Source of the DNA: Chloroflexota bacterium
GTDB taxonomy: Bacteria; Chloroflexota; UBA11872; VXOZ01
Length of the DNA stretch: 64,000 nucleotides
NCBI GenBank assembly: GCA_958295775.1
Contig: CATQHC010000002.1
Coordinates: forward strand, 386,915 to 450,914
Reading direction: 5' to 3'
In this document: one piece after another, positions 17,329 through 26,415 of the stretch
How positions within the stretch are numbered: position 1 is the first letter of the stretch
Layout of the letters: every line of letters starts with the position of its first letter
The notes under the pieces: generated by a model
What the model was told of the DNA's origin: nothing
Database searches by the model: none
Seen by the model: the letters and a program-made list of their open reading frames with translations, nothing else
Position numbers and translations under genes: made by a program

Positions 17329-18371
17329 CGATCCTCTTCGTGAGACCGCTCGGCGGCCTCAAGCACTTCTTGAGTGCGTAGCCCGTCCGCAAACGTCGGA
17401 AACGCGCAAGGCGCGTCGTCGAGAATGGTATTCACAAAGGCGGGAACGTGCGACCGGCGGCTGGCAGTCAGACGAGATGGAATAGTTGCGAGCATTTCGC
17501 CCCCGCCCTTATTAAAAGGCCCACCTGAAACCTCGATGCGGGGCTCTGCACCGTTCTGAAAGACCAGAGAGCCCTTGTCTCCGTAAATCGAAATTCGTTG
17601 GTGGTTTTGGCGACCGGTCGCAAAGCGCGTGGCGGCAACGACACCGTTCGCGCCATTCTCGTAAGTAGCAAGGAAGGTGGCGGAGTCATCCACGTCCACG
17701 GGGCCCATGCCTGAACCGTCTTGCAGCGGCCGTTCATGGATGAAGGTCGCCAGGTGGCCGCGTACGCCGGAGATGCCCCCGGCAAGCCAGAGCGCGAGGT
17801 CGGTGGCATGAGAGCCCAGATCCGCAAGCGCGCCGGTGCCCGTGAGCTTCTTTTGAAAGCGCCACTCTAAGGACCGGTTTGGGTCCACCGAGTAGCTCTG
17901 GTAATACTCGATGCTAAAGTGCTTGATGTCGCCAAAGCTGGCTTCATCTGTGAGTTCCTTGATGTAGCGCGCGGCGGGAAACGTACGGTACGTGAAGTTT
18001 ATGCCGGTAACGACACCCTGGGATTGGGCAACGTCGAACATCTCCCGGGCCTGCGCAAAGTTCAGCGCGAGCGGTTTCTCGCAGAATACGTGCAAGCCGC
18101 GTTTCAAGGCGGCCAAGGCTGCCGGATGGTGCGCATCATTCGAGGTGCAAATGCTGACAACGTCCAGATCTTCCTGCGCCAACATCGCTTCTACACTGCC
18201 ATAGTGGTGCGGGACGTCTTGGGCCTGGGCGAAAGTGCGTGCGGCTTCCGCATTCACATCGCAGACTGCTCTGACTTCCGCGCGGCCCGAATCGCGGTAG
18301 CCGGGAACGTGGGCGCCGCGCGCAATGCCGCCCGCGCCAATGATGCCGACACGTAGAACTCGATCGCTCAT
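17301..18371 (-). CDS. Gfo/Idh/MocA family NAD(P)-dependent oxidoreductase
   Basis: A 356-residue dehydrogenase with a Rossmann fold (LRVGIIGAGGIARGAHVPGY), ICTSNDAHHPAALAAL, the catalytic-Lys motif FCEKPLALN, and the C-terminal domain with LGSHATDLALWL. The ATG at 18371 has GGAGTGGGG upstream and is preferred over a longer frame to 18425. It overlaps the DUF1801-like gene, which suggests co-transcription. The substrate is unknown; the family covers sugars, inositols and glycosides. Confidence 0.93.
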   Translation of the reverse strand: MSDRVLRVGIIGAGGIARGAHVPGYRDSGRAEVRAVCDVNAEAARTFAQAQDVPHHYGSVEAMLAQEDLDVVSICTSNDAHHPAALAALKRGLHVFCEKPLALNFAQAREMFDVAQSQGVVTGINFTYRTFPAARYIKELTDEASFGDIKHFSIEYYQSYSVDPNRSLEWRFQKKLTGTGALADLGSHATDLALWLAGGISGVRGHLATFIHERPLQDGSGMGPVDVDDSATFLATYENGANGVVAATRFATGRQNHQRISIYGDKGSLVFQNGAEPRIEVSGGPFNKGGGEMLATIPSRLTASRRSHVPAFVNTILDDAPCAFPTFADGLRTQEVLEAAERSHEEDRWISLPLPR

Positions 18372-18582
18372 TTGCCCCACTCCATATGATGTTAAGAGAC
18401 GTGATTTTCCCACATTATGGAGCATGCGTACCGTGTGCCGCTAGCTCCCAAGAATCCGGAATTGGCCCGCGCTTGGAAGAAACTGGAATCGGTCACAGGG
18501 ACTGCGCACAGTTTTGAGTGCGGCAGGATACATAGATGATCAAGCGGAGCCACGCCGCGACGCAGCTCAATCCCTGGGCGGA

Positions 18583-19128
18583 TCAGAGAATTCTAGCCAG
18601 GCGTTCGTCAAGAACAGCCTTGGTCATGCCACCGACCACAACAGTTCTTAGTCTGCCCTCACGGTCGACGAAAAACGTCAACGGCAGGCTGGTTACGAGG
18701 TAGCGGTTCACGACGGCGGCTTCTGAATCTAGCAGCACGGGAAACTCTACTCCAACCTCGTCAAGAAAGCGCTTTACCTCTTCCGGCGTCTCGCGGACGT
18801 TGACGCCGATAACGACAAGACCGTCGTCTCGATGCGCATCATAGGTCTCCTGTAGCAGTGGCATTTCCTCGCGGCACGGCGCGCACCACGTCGCCCAGAA
18901 GTTGATTACTACCGGCTGGCCGCGGTAATCGCTAAGCGTGACGGTCTCGCCCTCCACCGTCTCCAACGTGAAGTCCGGGACTTCAACGTTTTGGGTCGGT
19001 CCCTGCTCCGGCAGACCCGGCAGTCGATCGAGCAGTGAGTCCCGCAGTTGCAGCAAGAACGATACGGCAATTGTGGCTACAAGTATCCCCAGGATAATGA
19101 CGAGTGTCCGGAGCGGGCCGCGCTTCAT
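18583..19128 (-). CDS. TlpA/ResA-type membrane-anchored thioredoxin
   Basis: A 181-residue protein. Residues about 8-27 form an N-terminal membrane anchor (LVIILGILVATIAVSFLL) without a lipobox, and the rest is an outside AhpC/TSA-Redoxin domain: VPDFTLETVEGETVTLSDYRG, then the active site NFWATWCAPCREEMP, and the cis-Pro region TSLPLTFFVDREGR. It reduces disulfides outside the membrane, for example in cytochrome c maturation; no ccm or ccd gene is adjacent. It is divergent from the SDR gene at 19516. Confidence 0.93.
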   Translation of the reverse strand: MKRGPLRTLVIILGILVATIAVSFLLQLRDSLLDRLPGLPEQGPTQNVEVPDFTLETVEGETVTLSDYRGQPVVINFWATWCAPCREEMPLLQETYDAHRDDGLVVIGVNVRETPEEVKRFLDEVGVEFPVLLDSEAAVVNRYLVTSLPLTFFVDREGRLRTVVVGGMTKAVLDERLARIL

Positions 19129-19515
19129 GCCTGTCTTCCTCGGCTGCAGGGTTCCTCTTGTTGTCTAGCGTATGCTTCAGTGTTCAAAGTACCACACCCC
19201 GCCTGCTTCTTGCGTAATCGGTCTTACAGACTCGCCAGCGCGTCCGGCAGGCGGGACAACCGTCACACTTTTGTGAAAAGTACCTATGAGCACTGAATTC
19301 CAACTCAGTTTCCGAACGGAAGTCACGTAAATCAGCAGAGCTTGCTGAACCATCGCTTGGTTGCGAGTTTGATTCGCAATTGCGGTATAGTCACATGTGC
19401 GGGTCTAAGCGGGTGGAAGTGATATGTAATCCACTTTGAGGAAGCGGCCCCGCCTGGCTGACAGAGTCAGAAGCCGATATCAATTTGCAATTTAAGAAGA
19501 TGAAGGAGCTGCACA
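19129..19515. other. Divergent intergenic region with inverted repeat
   Basis: A 387-base gap between the thioredoxin (-) and SDR (+) genes. At 19361-19379 the inverted repeat TTGCGA-7-TCGCAA lies just before a TATAGT hexamer (19386-19391), which could be a regulated promoter for the SDR gene, although the 19-base spacing to TTGCGA is long. No gene is seen in the rest. Confidence 0.4.
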
Positions 19516-20241
19516 ATGCGGTTGCTTGAGGGAAACGTGGCAATCATTGCGGGTGCAAGCAGTGGAATGGGGGCTGCAACTGCGCGTCTCTTTGCTGAAC
19601 AGGGCGCCACAGTAGTATTGGGAGCGCGCAACGCTTCCGCGCTCGCGGCGGTGGCGGGTGAGATCAATGAGTCGGGCGGTGTTGCGCTCGCAGTGCAAAC
19701 GGATGCCACTGACCGTGCAGCTACCCAGAAGCTGGTTGAAGCGGCGGTAGAAGAGTATGGCAAGGTTGACACTCTCATCAACAGTGTTGGCACCAATCTC
19801 AAGCAGCGCGCGCTGACGGTGCTCGATCCCGCCGACTGGGAAATGATGCTCGCAGTAAATCTCTCTGCTGCCTTCAATCTGACCTGTGCGGTACTCCCGC
19901 AAATGCGCGCGCAGGGCGCTGGACTCATCGTGCATTTCTCATCGGGCGCGGTGCAGCGGCCTGACGTGTCCGGCGTCGCCTATCAAGCATCGAAGCACGG
20001 TGTGGCCGGGCTGGCTTACGGCACCCGGGAAGAAGAGATGGCAAACGGCATTCGCGTGACCGTGATCTTTCCCGGCCTCTGCAATACGCCGCTGGTAGAG
20101 AAACGGCCGACTCCCACGCCGCCGGAGGTCATGGCTAAGGCCCTGGAACCGGAGGACGTGGCCAAGGCCGCGCTGTTGGTGGCATCGCTCCCGCCGCGCG
20201 CCTATGTGCCGGATATGCGCTTATTGCCCAGCCAGCTTTGA
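19516..20241 (+). CDS. Short-chain dehydrogenase/reductase
   Basis: A 241-residue classical SDR. Visible are the cofactor motif GASSGMGAATAR, the structural NSVGT in place of NNAG, the catalytic Ser region HFSSGAV, and the YxxxK pair in AYQASKHG. AAGGAG lies 8-9 bases before the ATG. The stop is 2 bases from the end of the oppositely oriented metallophosphoesterase gene. The substrate is unknown. Confidence 0.94.
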   Translation: MRLLEGNVAIIAGASSGMGAATARLFAEQGATVVLGARNASALAAVAGEINESGGVALAVQTDATDRAATQKLVEAAVEEYGKVDTLINSVGTNLKQRALTVLDPADWEMMLAVNLSAAFNLTCAVLPQMRAQGAGLIVHFSSGAVQRPDVSGVAYQASKHGVAGLAYGTREEEMANGIRVTVIFPGLCNTPLVEKRPTPTPPEVMAKALEPEDVAKAALLVASLPPRAYVPDMRLLPSQL

Positions 20242-20243
20242 GC

Positions 20244-22409
20244 CTAACGCGCCGAGCGAAAGGCATACAGAGTCCCGCCGTAGGTGCCGACACAGAAGCC
20301 ATCCGGAATGGCGCACGGCGCCGCCGTGATTGGCGCACCCAAGAACGCCCGGTCAGTACACGTACCCGTTTGGCTGTCCAGCGCATACAGCCAGCCGTCG
20401 CAGCCGCCCACGAGAATGTGGTCCCACAGAGGCATTGGCGCGGCTGTGAGCGACGTGATACCGCGTCGATAGGGAGTAAAATCAAGCAGGTCCTCGCCTG
20501 ACTGGAATTGCCATAGCTGCTTACCCGTATTCACGTCGAGGCAGTGGGCAGTCCCTGCGGCGGTGGCAGCGTAAATGCGGTTAGCTGCAACCGCAACACC
20601 CGCGGCGTATCCCGGTAGCACTTGTGCGTAGTGGGCAACAATGTCCCCGGAGCGCGCATCAAGCACGGCAATATCGCCCTGCTGCCCTCCGGTAAGGCTG
20701 GCACCCGTATGCGGCGACGCGGAACTGACGACAAGCAGGTCGCCGGCCAACACAGGCGAGGCACAGAAATACTCGACTGGCAACTCTTGTTCCCAAACCA
20801 CTTCACCAGCGTCCATGCTCAATGCAAGAAATCCCCAGCGCTGTACGAGCACAATACAGAGGTCATTGTTGTAGATTTGGGGACAAATGTAGGCTGGCCA
20901 TTCATCGCCGTCCGACGGAGAAAAATACCAATTCTGAGCACCGGTTGCCACATCGTACGCGCCGTAACCTGCCTTCGATCCGGCAACAATTGCTTGGCCG
21001 TTGTGGGCGGGTGACGAGTAGACCCAGCGTTGCGGGTGTGATGGGAGGACGGTGTTCCACGCGCGCTTGCCCGTCGCCATGGCGATGAGGTGGAGTTCGC
21101 CGGTGATTGACAGTGCTGCGCACCAAGCGTCACCGCCGGTGTCGTCGGAGGAGATGCCATCGACGACGACACAGCTATTCTTCACGGCTGTCTGGGTCTG
21201 GTAATACCACCGTTCTCTACCGTCGCGACTGTCAAGACAGGTCACGCCATTGCGGCTGGGAAAACTTTCATCGTGGAGGCTCACGAGCACACTGTCATCG
21301 TAAACGACCGGCGCGGCACGATGCAGCGGGCTGCCGGTCTCATGCTGCCAGGCCAGAGCAAAGTTCTCTTCCCCCAATGCGATACCTCGTTGGGGTTGCT
21401 CCGCTGACTGTGCGCCTACCAAGCCTGTGGCCCCCGTGGAGGGGGCGCCCGGTCTGGAGCTTGCCTGCAATGCCGTCTCTATGCCCTGCGGAGAAAATGA
21501 GACGAGGCGGCAGCCTCTGGGTCGGGTATCGATCCCGCCAAAGCAGGCGGCGGGAGCGGATGCCTGAATAGTCTCGCCAAGTGCGAACACTCTGCTTGAG
21601 TGCCAATGGCCGTGAAGAATGAGCGCGCCATTGTGCCGGCTGAACTGCTCGAGCAAGGCTTGGTCCGGAGCCGTATGCAGCATGAGCACAGACCTGCGTG
21701 CGCCGGGTTGCAGCGCAAGGTCTGCCCATAGCCAGCGCACCTTGCGTTCCCGATCTCCAACAGTGAAGTAGGTCTCCTCCGTGGCAAAGACAACAAAGTG
21801 ATAATTGCCCCAATCGAAGCTGTAATACGTCGGGCCCAGGATTGCTTCAAAATTGCGGGTGCACGGGACATCGCCAACAGTTGACCGGCGCTCGGTATTG
21901 CCATCGTGCCCGCCGAAAACCGAGATCACCGGGACCGGCACAGATTCAATGGCGGAGCGATATTGTTCCAGTTCGGGGATCGTGCCCATGTTCGTCAGGT
22001 CACCGGTAATGACGGCCAGGTCGGGGGCAGCGGTGCTGACGATCTCTCCCAGGTCCTGCGCAAGTAAATCCCCGGAGACGGCTCCGCTGTCGTCAATGAC
22101 CACGTGCGTGTCTGAGAGGTGGGCGACACGAAAACTGGATTGCGCGCGCTCCGGCGCGGCGACCATAGGGAAGTCATATGTGTCTTGGGATTCTATGTCG
22201 TCCAGGAGTATGTAGAAGCGGTCCTGCGAGCGGTATCCTGCCGGCACCGAAACAAAGACGTAGCGATCACGCTGCGGATCGATCTCCAGGGCATACCGGC
22301 CATCTGACTCAGTTTGAACGATAGCCGCGCCATTGGAGACGGACACGCCCCCGATTCCATCACCTGAATCTACCTCGAAAACGCGGCCGTTCACTTGTGT
22401 ACGTGCCAT
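20244..22409 (-). CDS. Metallophosphoesterase fused to PQQ-type beta-propeller
   Basis: A protein of about 721 residues with three parts. Residues about 5-60 look like a carboxypeptidase-regulatory beta sandwich (VSNGAAIVQTESDGRYAL). Residues about 85-300 are a calcineurin-like phosphoesterase: LSDTH, ITGDLTNMG, GGHD (Asn of the usual GNHD is Gly) and LHGHWHS. The remainder is an eight-bladed-type propeller with tryptophan-docking repeats (ALDSQTG, CLDVNTGKQLWQF, VYSSPAHNGQ). No signal peptide is seen with either start (22409, or 22475 with a longer leader), which is odd for a PQQ-like propeller. The order MPE then propeller suggests an adaptor or substrate-binding role for the propeller. Confidence 0.85.
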   Translation of the reverse strand: MARTQVNGRVFEVDSGDGIGGVSVSNGAAIVQTESDGRYALEIDPQRDRYVFVSVPAGYRSQDRFYILLDDIESQDTYDFPMVAAPERAQSSFRVAHLSDTHVVIDDSGAVSGDLLAQDLGEIVSTAAPDLAVITGDLTNMGTIPELEQYRSAIESVPVPVISVFGGHDGNTERRSTVGDVPCTRNFEAILGPTYYSFDWGNYHFVVFATEETYFTVGDRERKVRWLWADLALQPGARRSVLMLHTAPDQALLEQFSRHNGALILHGHWHSSRVFALGETIQASAPAACFGGIDTRPRGCRLVSFSPQGIETALQASSRPGAPSTGATGLVGAQSAEQPQRGIALGEENFALAWQHETGSPLHRAAPVVYDDSVLVSLHDESFPSRNGVTCLDSRDGRERWYYQTQTAVKNSCVVVDGISSDDTGGDAWCAALSITGELHLIAMATGKRAWNTVLPSHPQRWVYSSPAHNGQAIVAGSKAGYGAYDVATGAQNWYFSPSDGDEWPAYICPQIYNNDLCIVLVQRWGFLALSMDAGEVVWEQELPVEYFCASPVLAGDLLVVSSASPHTGASLTGGQQGDIAVLDARSGDIVAHYAQVLPGYAAGVAVAANRIYAATAAGTAHCLDVNTGKQLWQFQSGEDLLDFTPYRRGITSLTAAPMPLWDHILVGGCDGWLYALDSQTGTCTDRAFLGAPITAAPCAIPDGFCVGTYGGTLYAFRSAR

Positions 22410-22600
22410 TTGGACTTTGTCTCCATGGAGAGTAGCCGGCGAAACCGACGCTCGGCGATAGTGCGGTAGCAGCATAGCACATTGCGCTAGCCTGCAACTG
22501 GTTCATGGACTAGTGTATAGATAGACGATGGAAACTGTGTACTCACGGTATAGTTAGCGTTGATAAGCGGTATAGCAGCGGATTGGCGAGGAGATGCCGA

Positions 22601-23437
22601 GTGGCACAGACAGACGTAGAGAAGCAAGCGCCCACGTCAACGTGGCAAGTGACGAAAGTTTCTGCCGAGGGCACGGCTCTCGGACCGGATGTCTTGGCGC
22701 GCGAGGAGCCGCTGGAGATTCGCGTAAACGGGCAGAGCATTGCGGTGACCATGCGCACGCCCGGCCACGATGAGGAACTGGCCGCCGGGTTCCTTTGGAC
22801 CGAACGGCTGATTGCGCAGCCATCCGACCTGCTATCCGTTGGTCACTGCCCCGGCAAGTCAGAGGAAGAGCGCGACAACATCGTTTTGGCGTACGTCAAT
22901 GGTGTAGAAGACATTCTGGGCGAAGGCTGGCAGCGTAATTTCCAGGCGACGTCAAGCTGCGGCATATGCGGCAAGACAAGCATAGAAGCAGTGCGTCAGG
23001 CGGCCGACCCGATTGAGAGCGACCTCAACGTCGCACCGGAAGTGCTTCAGCGTTTGCCAAATTCACTCCGCGCGGCACAGGCTACCTTTGAACGTACGGG
23101 TGGGCTGCATGCTGCCGGGCTGTACGATGCCGCGGGCGAGTTACTCTTCTTGCGGGAGGACGTGGGACGCCACAATGCCGTAGACAAGCTGATTGGCGCC
23201 GCACTATTCCGCAAAATGCTCCCCCTTGAGGACCGCATCGTGTTGGTAAGCGGTCGGGCCGGCTTTGAAATCGTGCAAAAGTGTCTGTTGGCGAGCGTGC
23301 CCGTGATTGCTGCCGTGGGAGCGCCTTCAAGCCTAGCCGTGGAACTGGCGGCTGCGTCGGGAATGACGCTTATCGGCTTTCTGCGCGACTCCTCGATGAA
23401 CATTTACACGGGAGCCGAGCGGGTTACATCCCAGTGA
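22601..23437 (+). CDS. fdhD: Formate dehydrogenase sulfurtransferase FdhD
   Basis: FdhD passes sulfur from IscS-type desulfurase to the molybdenum cofactor of formate dehydrogenase. Visible are RTPGHDEELAAGFLWTE near the N-terminus, the essential CxxC in SSCGICGK, and LFLREDVGRHNAVDKLIGA and VSGRAGFEIVQK typical of the family. The GTG at 22601 has GAGGAG 7 bases upstream; a TTG at 22583 is less likely. It lies convergent with the formate dehydrogenase genes on the minus strand, a standard genetic association. Confidence 0.96.
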   Translation: MAQTDVEKQAPTSTWQVTKVSAEGTALGPDVLAREEPLEIRVNGQSIAVTMRTPGHDEELAAGFLWTERLIAQPSDLLSVGHCPGKSEEERDNIVLAYVNGVEDILGEGWQRNFQATSSCGICGKTSIEAVRQAADPIESDLNVAPEVLQRLPNSLRAAQATFERTGGLHAAGLYDAAGELLFLREDVGRHNAVDKLIGAALFRKMLPLEDRIVLVSGRAGFEIVQKCLLASVPVIAAVGAPSSLAVELAAASGMTLIGFLRDSSMNIYTGAERVTSQ

Positions 23438-23441
23438 TTGG

Positions 23442-23477
23442 GCGCACAGCGTGCCAGCATTGAGTCAGCATGTGCGC
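23442..23477. terminator. Possible bidirectional hairpin between convergent genes
   Basis: GCGCACA (23442-23448) pairs with TGTGCGC (23471-23477) across a 22-base loop, in the 58-base gap between fdhD and the minus-strand iron-sulfur subunit gene. There is no T tract, so the terminator reading is weak. Confidence 0.3.
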
Positions 23478-23495
23478 AACGCCAGCAGGCATGAC

Positions 23496-24506
23496 CTATT
23501 TCTTCTTGGGCTGTTGCATGAATTGCCAGCCGAACCGTCCCTTGATGCAAAGGTGGCCCTGGGTAACGCCGCTCTCAATTGGGGACATGACCTTGACGAT
23601 CTCATTGTCTTGAATGTGTAGCTGCAGGTTGCAGCCCACGCCACAGTACGAGCAGATCGTGTCGGTCTCGCTCTGGGCCGATTCATCCCAAGTTCCCGCT
23701 TCACGCATCTCGTACTCGCTGCGGAACATGAGCGCGCCGGTGGGGCAGACGCCGATACAGTTGCCGCAGTAGACACAGGCGGAATCCGGCAGGGGCACCG
23801 TGTACTCCGTTGCGATACGCGCATCGAAGCCGCGGCCGGCCACGGCAATTGCAAAGGTATTCTGGGCGTCCTCGCCACAAGCTTCAACGCACTTGTAGCA
23901 CAGAATACACTTGCTGTAGTCGCGTATGTAGAGTTCGTTGTCGATCTTCACGGGCTGCTCCACCGTGCCGGCAGTCGCGCCATCGGGTGCAACGTGATGG
24001 CCGGGGACGGCGGCATCCCGCTCATTTCCAAGGGCGGGCGGCCCTGAGGGCCCGTATCGCTCCGGCTCCGCCGCATATTGACCCATGTACTGCTGGAGTT
24101 CCGGCGCAGTCGACACATCCACCGATGACGCCAGAAACTCAAGCACCATGCGGCGGCTCAAGCGCACCCGGGGCGAGTCGGTCTGCACCTGCATACCTGC
24201 TTCCACTTTGCGCGAGCACGCGGGCACGAGCGTGCGCGACCCCTCAAGCTCAACTACACACACGCGGCAGGCATTGACCGGAGTTAGGTTCTCCAAGTAA
24301 CAGAGCGTTGGCGTCTCGATACCGAGACTCTTGGTCGCCTGCAACAAAGTTGAACCGGTGGGCACGGAGGTCTCCCGACCGTCAATAATGAGCTCAACTT
24401 CGGGTGCCGCCGCTGGTTCGGGGATCGTGGGAAGCGGGCCCTGCGGTATCGGGTTTAGGAACTGCCAGGTTGGTTGCAACTCTGACAATTCAGATTCAGA
24501 ACCCAT
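23496..24506 (-). CDS. Formate dehydrogenase alpha subunit, iron-sulfur N-terminal part (split)
   Basis: A 336-residue protein equal to the N-terminal part of an NAD-linked FdhA. In order: a [2Fe-2S] ferredoxin domain (Cys69, 80, 83, 97), two [4Fe-4S] motifs (Cys200-203-206-210 and Cys244-247-250-254), and the molybdopterin-enzyme N-terminal cluster (Cys285-288-292, Cys320) with Lys322 (CIKGRFG), which bridges cluster and MGD in FdhA proteins. It stops at GWQFMQQPKKK, just where a full FdhA would continue; that continuation is encoded at 26416-28329. The His-Cys3 cluster usual after the ferredoxin domain is missing. The ATG overlaps the NuoEF stop (TAATG). A longer frame to 24731 is unlikely. 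Confidence 0.88.
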   Translation of the reverse strand: MGSESELSELQPTWQFLNPIPQGPLPTIPEPAAAPEVELIIDGRETSVPTGSTLLQATKSLGIETPTLCYLENLTPVNACRVCVVELEGSRTLVPACSRKVEAGMQVQTDSPRVRLSRRMVLEFLASSVDVSTAPELQQYMGQYAAEPERYGPSGPPALGNERDAAVPGHHVAPDGATAGTVEQPVKIDNELYIRDYSKCILCYKCVEACGEDAQNTFAIAVAGRGFDARIATEYTVPLPDSACVYCGNCIGVCPTGALMFRSEYEMREAGTWDESAQSETDTICSYCGVGCNLQLHIQDNEIVKVMSPIESGVTQGHLCIKGRFGWQFMQQPKKK

Positions 24507-26380
24507 TAGTGCTTCCTTCCGTTGAAGAGTCCCACGCGGGCTGCAGATTCTATCGCGCTCGAAGCAGTTTGCCCAAGTCCGCAGATCGACGCGTCGCGCA
24601 TGGCTTGTCCGATGTCGTTTAGGAGGTGCAATTCGTCCTCGGTGGAGCCGATAGTCTTTTCGGCGAATAGCCGGTTGAGGAGTTCCTCTTGTCGTACCGT
24701 CCCTACACGGCAGGGCACGCACTGCCCGCACGATTCGTCGCGGAAAAACGCGGCAACTCGCAACAGCACGCGCTGCATGTTGACAGTGTCATCGAAGACC
24801 ATCACAACCCCGGAGCCGAGCGTGGCGCCGATTGCTCGTGTCGACTCGAAAGTCAACGGCGTATCCAACTCCTGCGGTGTGAGGAACGTACCTGCCGCTC
24901 CTCCCAAGAGTACCGCTTGCATATTGCCGCTGCCGGCCACGCCGCCGGCAAGTTCAATTAGTGCAAGAAGAGAGGTGCCAAACGGCACCTCATACACTCC
25001 TGGACGCGCTACGTGGCCGGATAGACAGAAGAGCTTCGTGCCGGTTGACTGCTCAGTGCCGATAGCGGCGTAAGCCTCGCTGCCCTCTAGTACGATATCG
25101 AGCACGTTGATGAGCGTCTCGACGTTGTTGACCAGCGTGGGCTTGCCAAAGAGGCCGACCTCCGTGGGAAACGGCGGCTTATTGCGCGGCTCGCCGCGAA
25201 AACCCTCGATGGAATTGAAGAGTGCGGTTTCCTCGCCGCAAATGTACGCGCCGGCGCCGCGGCGGATCTCTATGTCGAAAGACATGGTGTTGCCCAAAAT
25301 TGATCCACCAAGGAGGCCTGCGGCACGGGCCTGCGCAAGCGCGTTCGTCATGCGTGCCAAAGCCAAAGGGTACTCGCCGCGCAGGTAAATGAATCCCTTT
25401 TCGCATCCGGTGGCGATGCCCGCGATAGTCATGGCTTCAACTACTGCGAAAGGGTCTTCTTCCAAGACCACGCGGTCCTTGAACGTGCCCGGCTCGGATT
25501 CATCGGCATTGCACACCATGTAGTGCGGCCGGGCCGCGGCAGAGGCAACTGATCGCCACTTTATGCCGGCGGGAAAGGCGGCGCCGCCCCTTCCCATGAG
25601 CTTGGATGCGGCGACTTCCCGGACTATCTGTTCCGGCCCTAACTCCAAGGCCCGTGTCAGGGCCTGATATCCACCTGCCGCGCGGTAACTTGCGATGCTG
25701 TCCGGGTCAATCCTGCTCATGCGGCGCAAGAGCCTGAGTTCCGCACTCCCTGCCTGCGGTACCGAGCCCATGGTCTGGGATTCAACTAATGGTGGTTCCT
25801 CATGTTTTTCGTCTTCCAATATTCGCTCAATCGCCGCGCCATTCGCGGGGGCGACCACGGTGGTGGAAGGGCGCTTTCCGGCCGCCGTAATCATTGCCGC
25901 AGGCGCGCGCTCGCACATGCCAAGGCAGGGGCTGCGGTGCCAGGTCACGCTTCCAGCGCCGCTCTTGGTTCCCGCTTTCCCCAAGCGTTGTGTCATTTCC
26001 GAGCAGAGCTGTTCCGCGCCGTTCGCCATGCAAGCGATGTCGTCGCAAACGTGCGCCACAATTGGCGGCTTGGGCTGGACCGAAAAGAGCGCATAGAACG
26101 TGGCAACACCGTACGCTTCCGTGGGAGGAATTGTCAGGCGCTGACAAGCGTAATTGAGGGCGCCGTGACTTATCCATCCCATCCGCTCCTGGATAGCGTG
26201 CAGTACCGGCAATAGGAGGTGCCGGTTTGCTCTCGCGGCGTGTCCTGCAGCGGCTTCGTGTCCCACAAGTGCCGCCGACGTTACGCCGTCACTTCTTCCC
26301 AAGCCGGATTCGCCGAGGACGCTGTCAACCGCGAGGCGCTCTGCCGCACTGGGAGTATCTTTGGTGAGATGAAGATCCAT
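24506..26380 (-). CDS. NuoE-NuoF fusion, diaphorase subunit of formate dehydrogenase
   Basis: A 624-residue fusion. Residues about 45-170 are NuoE/HoxE-like with a [2Fe-2S] thioredoxin fold (Cys112, Cys117, Cys152, Cys156). Residues about 215-620 are NuoF-like: GRGGAAFPAG (263-272) for FMN/NADH, SEPGTFKDR, GAGAYICGEETAL, and a [4Fe-4S] site (Cys551, 554, 557 and Cys600). It transfers electrons between NAD(P)H and the iron-sulfur chain. It is the middle gene: it starts 35 bases after the Sec-FdhA stop and its stop overlaps the iron-sulfur subunit start. The presence of one NuoE, one NuoF and no membrane subunits indicates a soluble FDH rather than complex I. Confidence 0.93.
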   Translation of the reverse strand: MDLHLTKDTPSAAERLAVDSVLGESGLGRSDGVTSAALVGHEAAAGHAARANRHLLLPVLHAIQERMGWISHGALNYACQRLTIPPTEAYGVATFYALFSVQPKPPIVAHVCDDIACMANGAEQLCSEMTQRLGKAGTKSGAGSVTWHRSPCLGMCERAPAAMITAAGKRPSTTVVAPANGAAIERILEDEKHEEPPLVESQTMGSVPQAGSAELRLLRRMSRIDPDSIASYRAAGGYQALTRALELGPEQIVREVAASKLMGRGGAAFPAGIKWRSVASAAARPHYMVCNADESEPGTFKDRVVLEEDPFAVVEAMTIAGIATGCEKGFIYLRGEYPLALARMTNALAQARAAGLLGGSILGNTMSFDIEIRRGAGAYICGEETALFNSIEGFRGEPRNKPPFPTEVGLFGKPTLVNNVETLINVLDIVLEGSEAYAAIGTEQSTGTKLFCLSGHVARPGVYEVPFGTSLLALIELAGGVAGSGNMQAVLLGGAAGTFLTPQELDTPLTFESTRAIGATLGSGVVMVFDDTVNMQRVLLRVAAFFRDESCGQCVPCRVGTVRQEELLNRLFAEKTIGSTEDELHLLNDIGQAMRDASICGLGQTASSAIESAARVGLFNGRKH

Positions 26381-26415
26381 CAGGGTAACCTAAAAGGCTT
26401 GGCGGGGGGCCCGTT

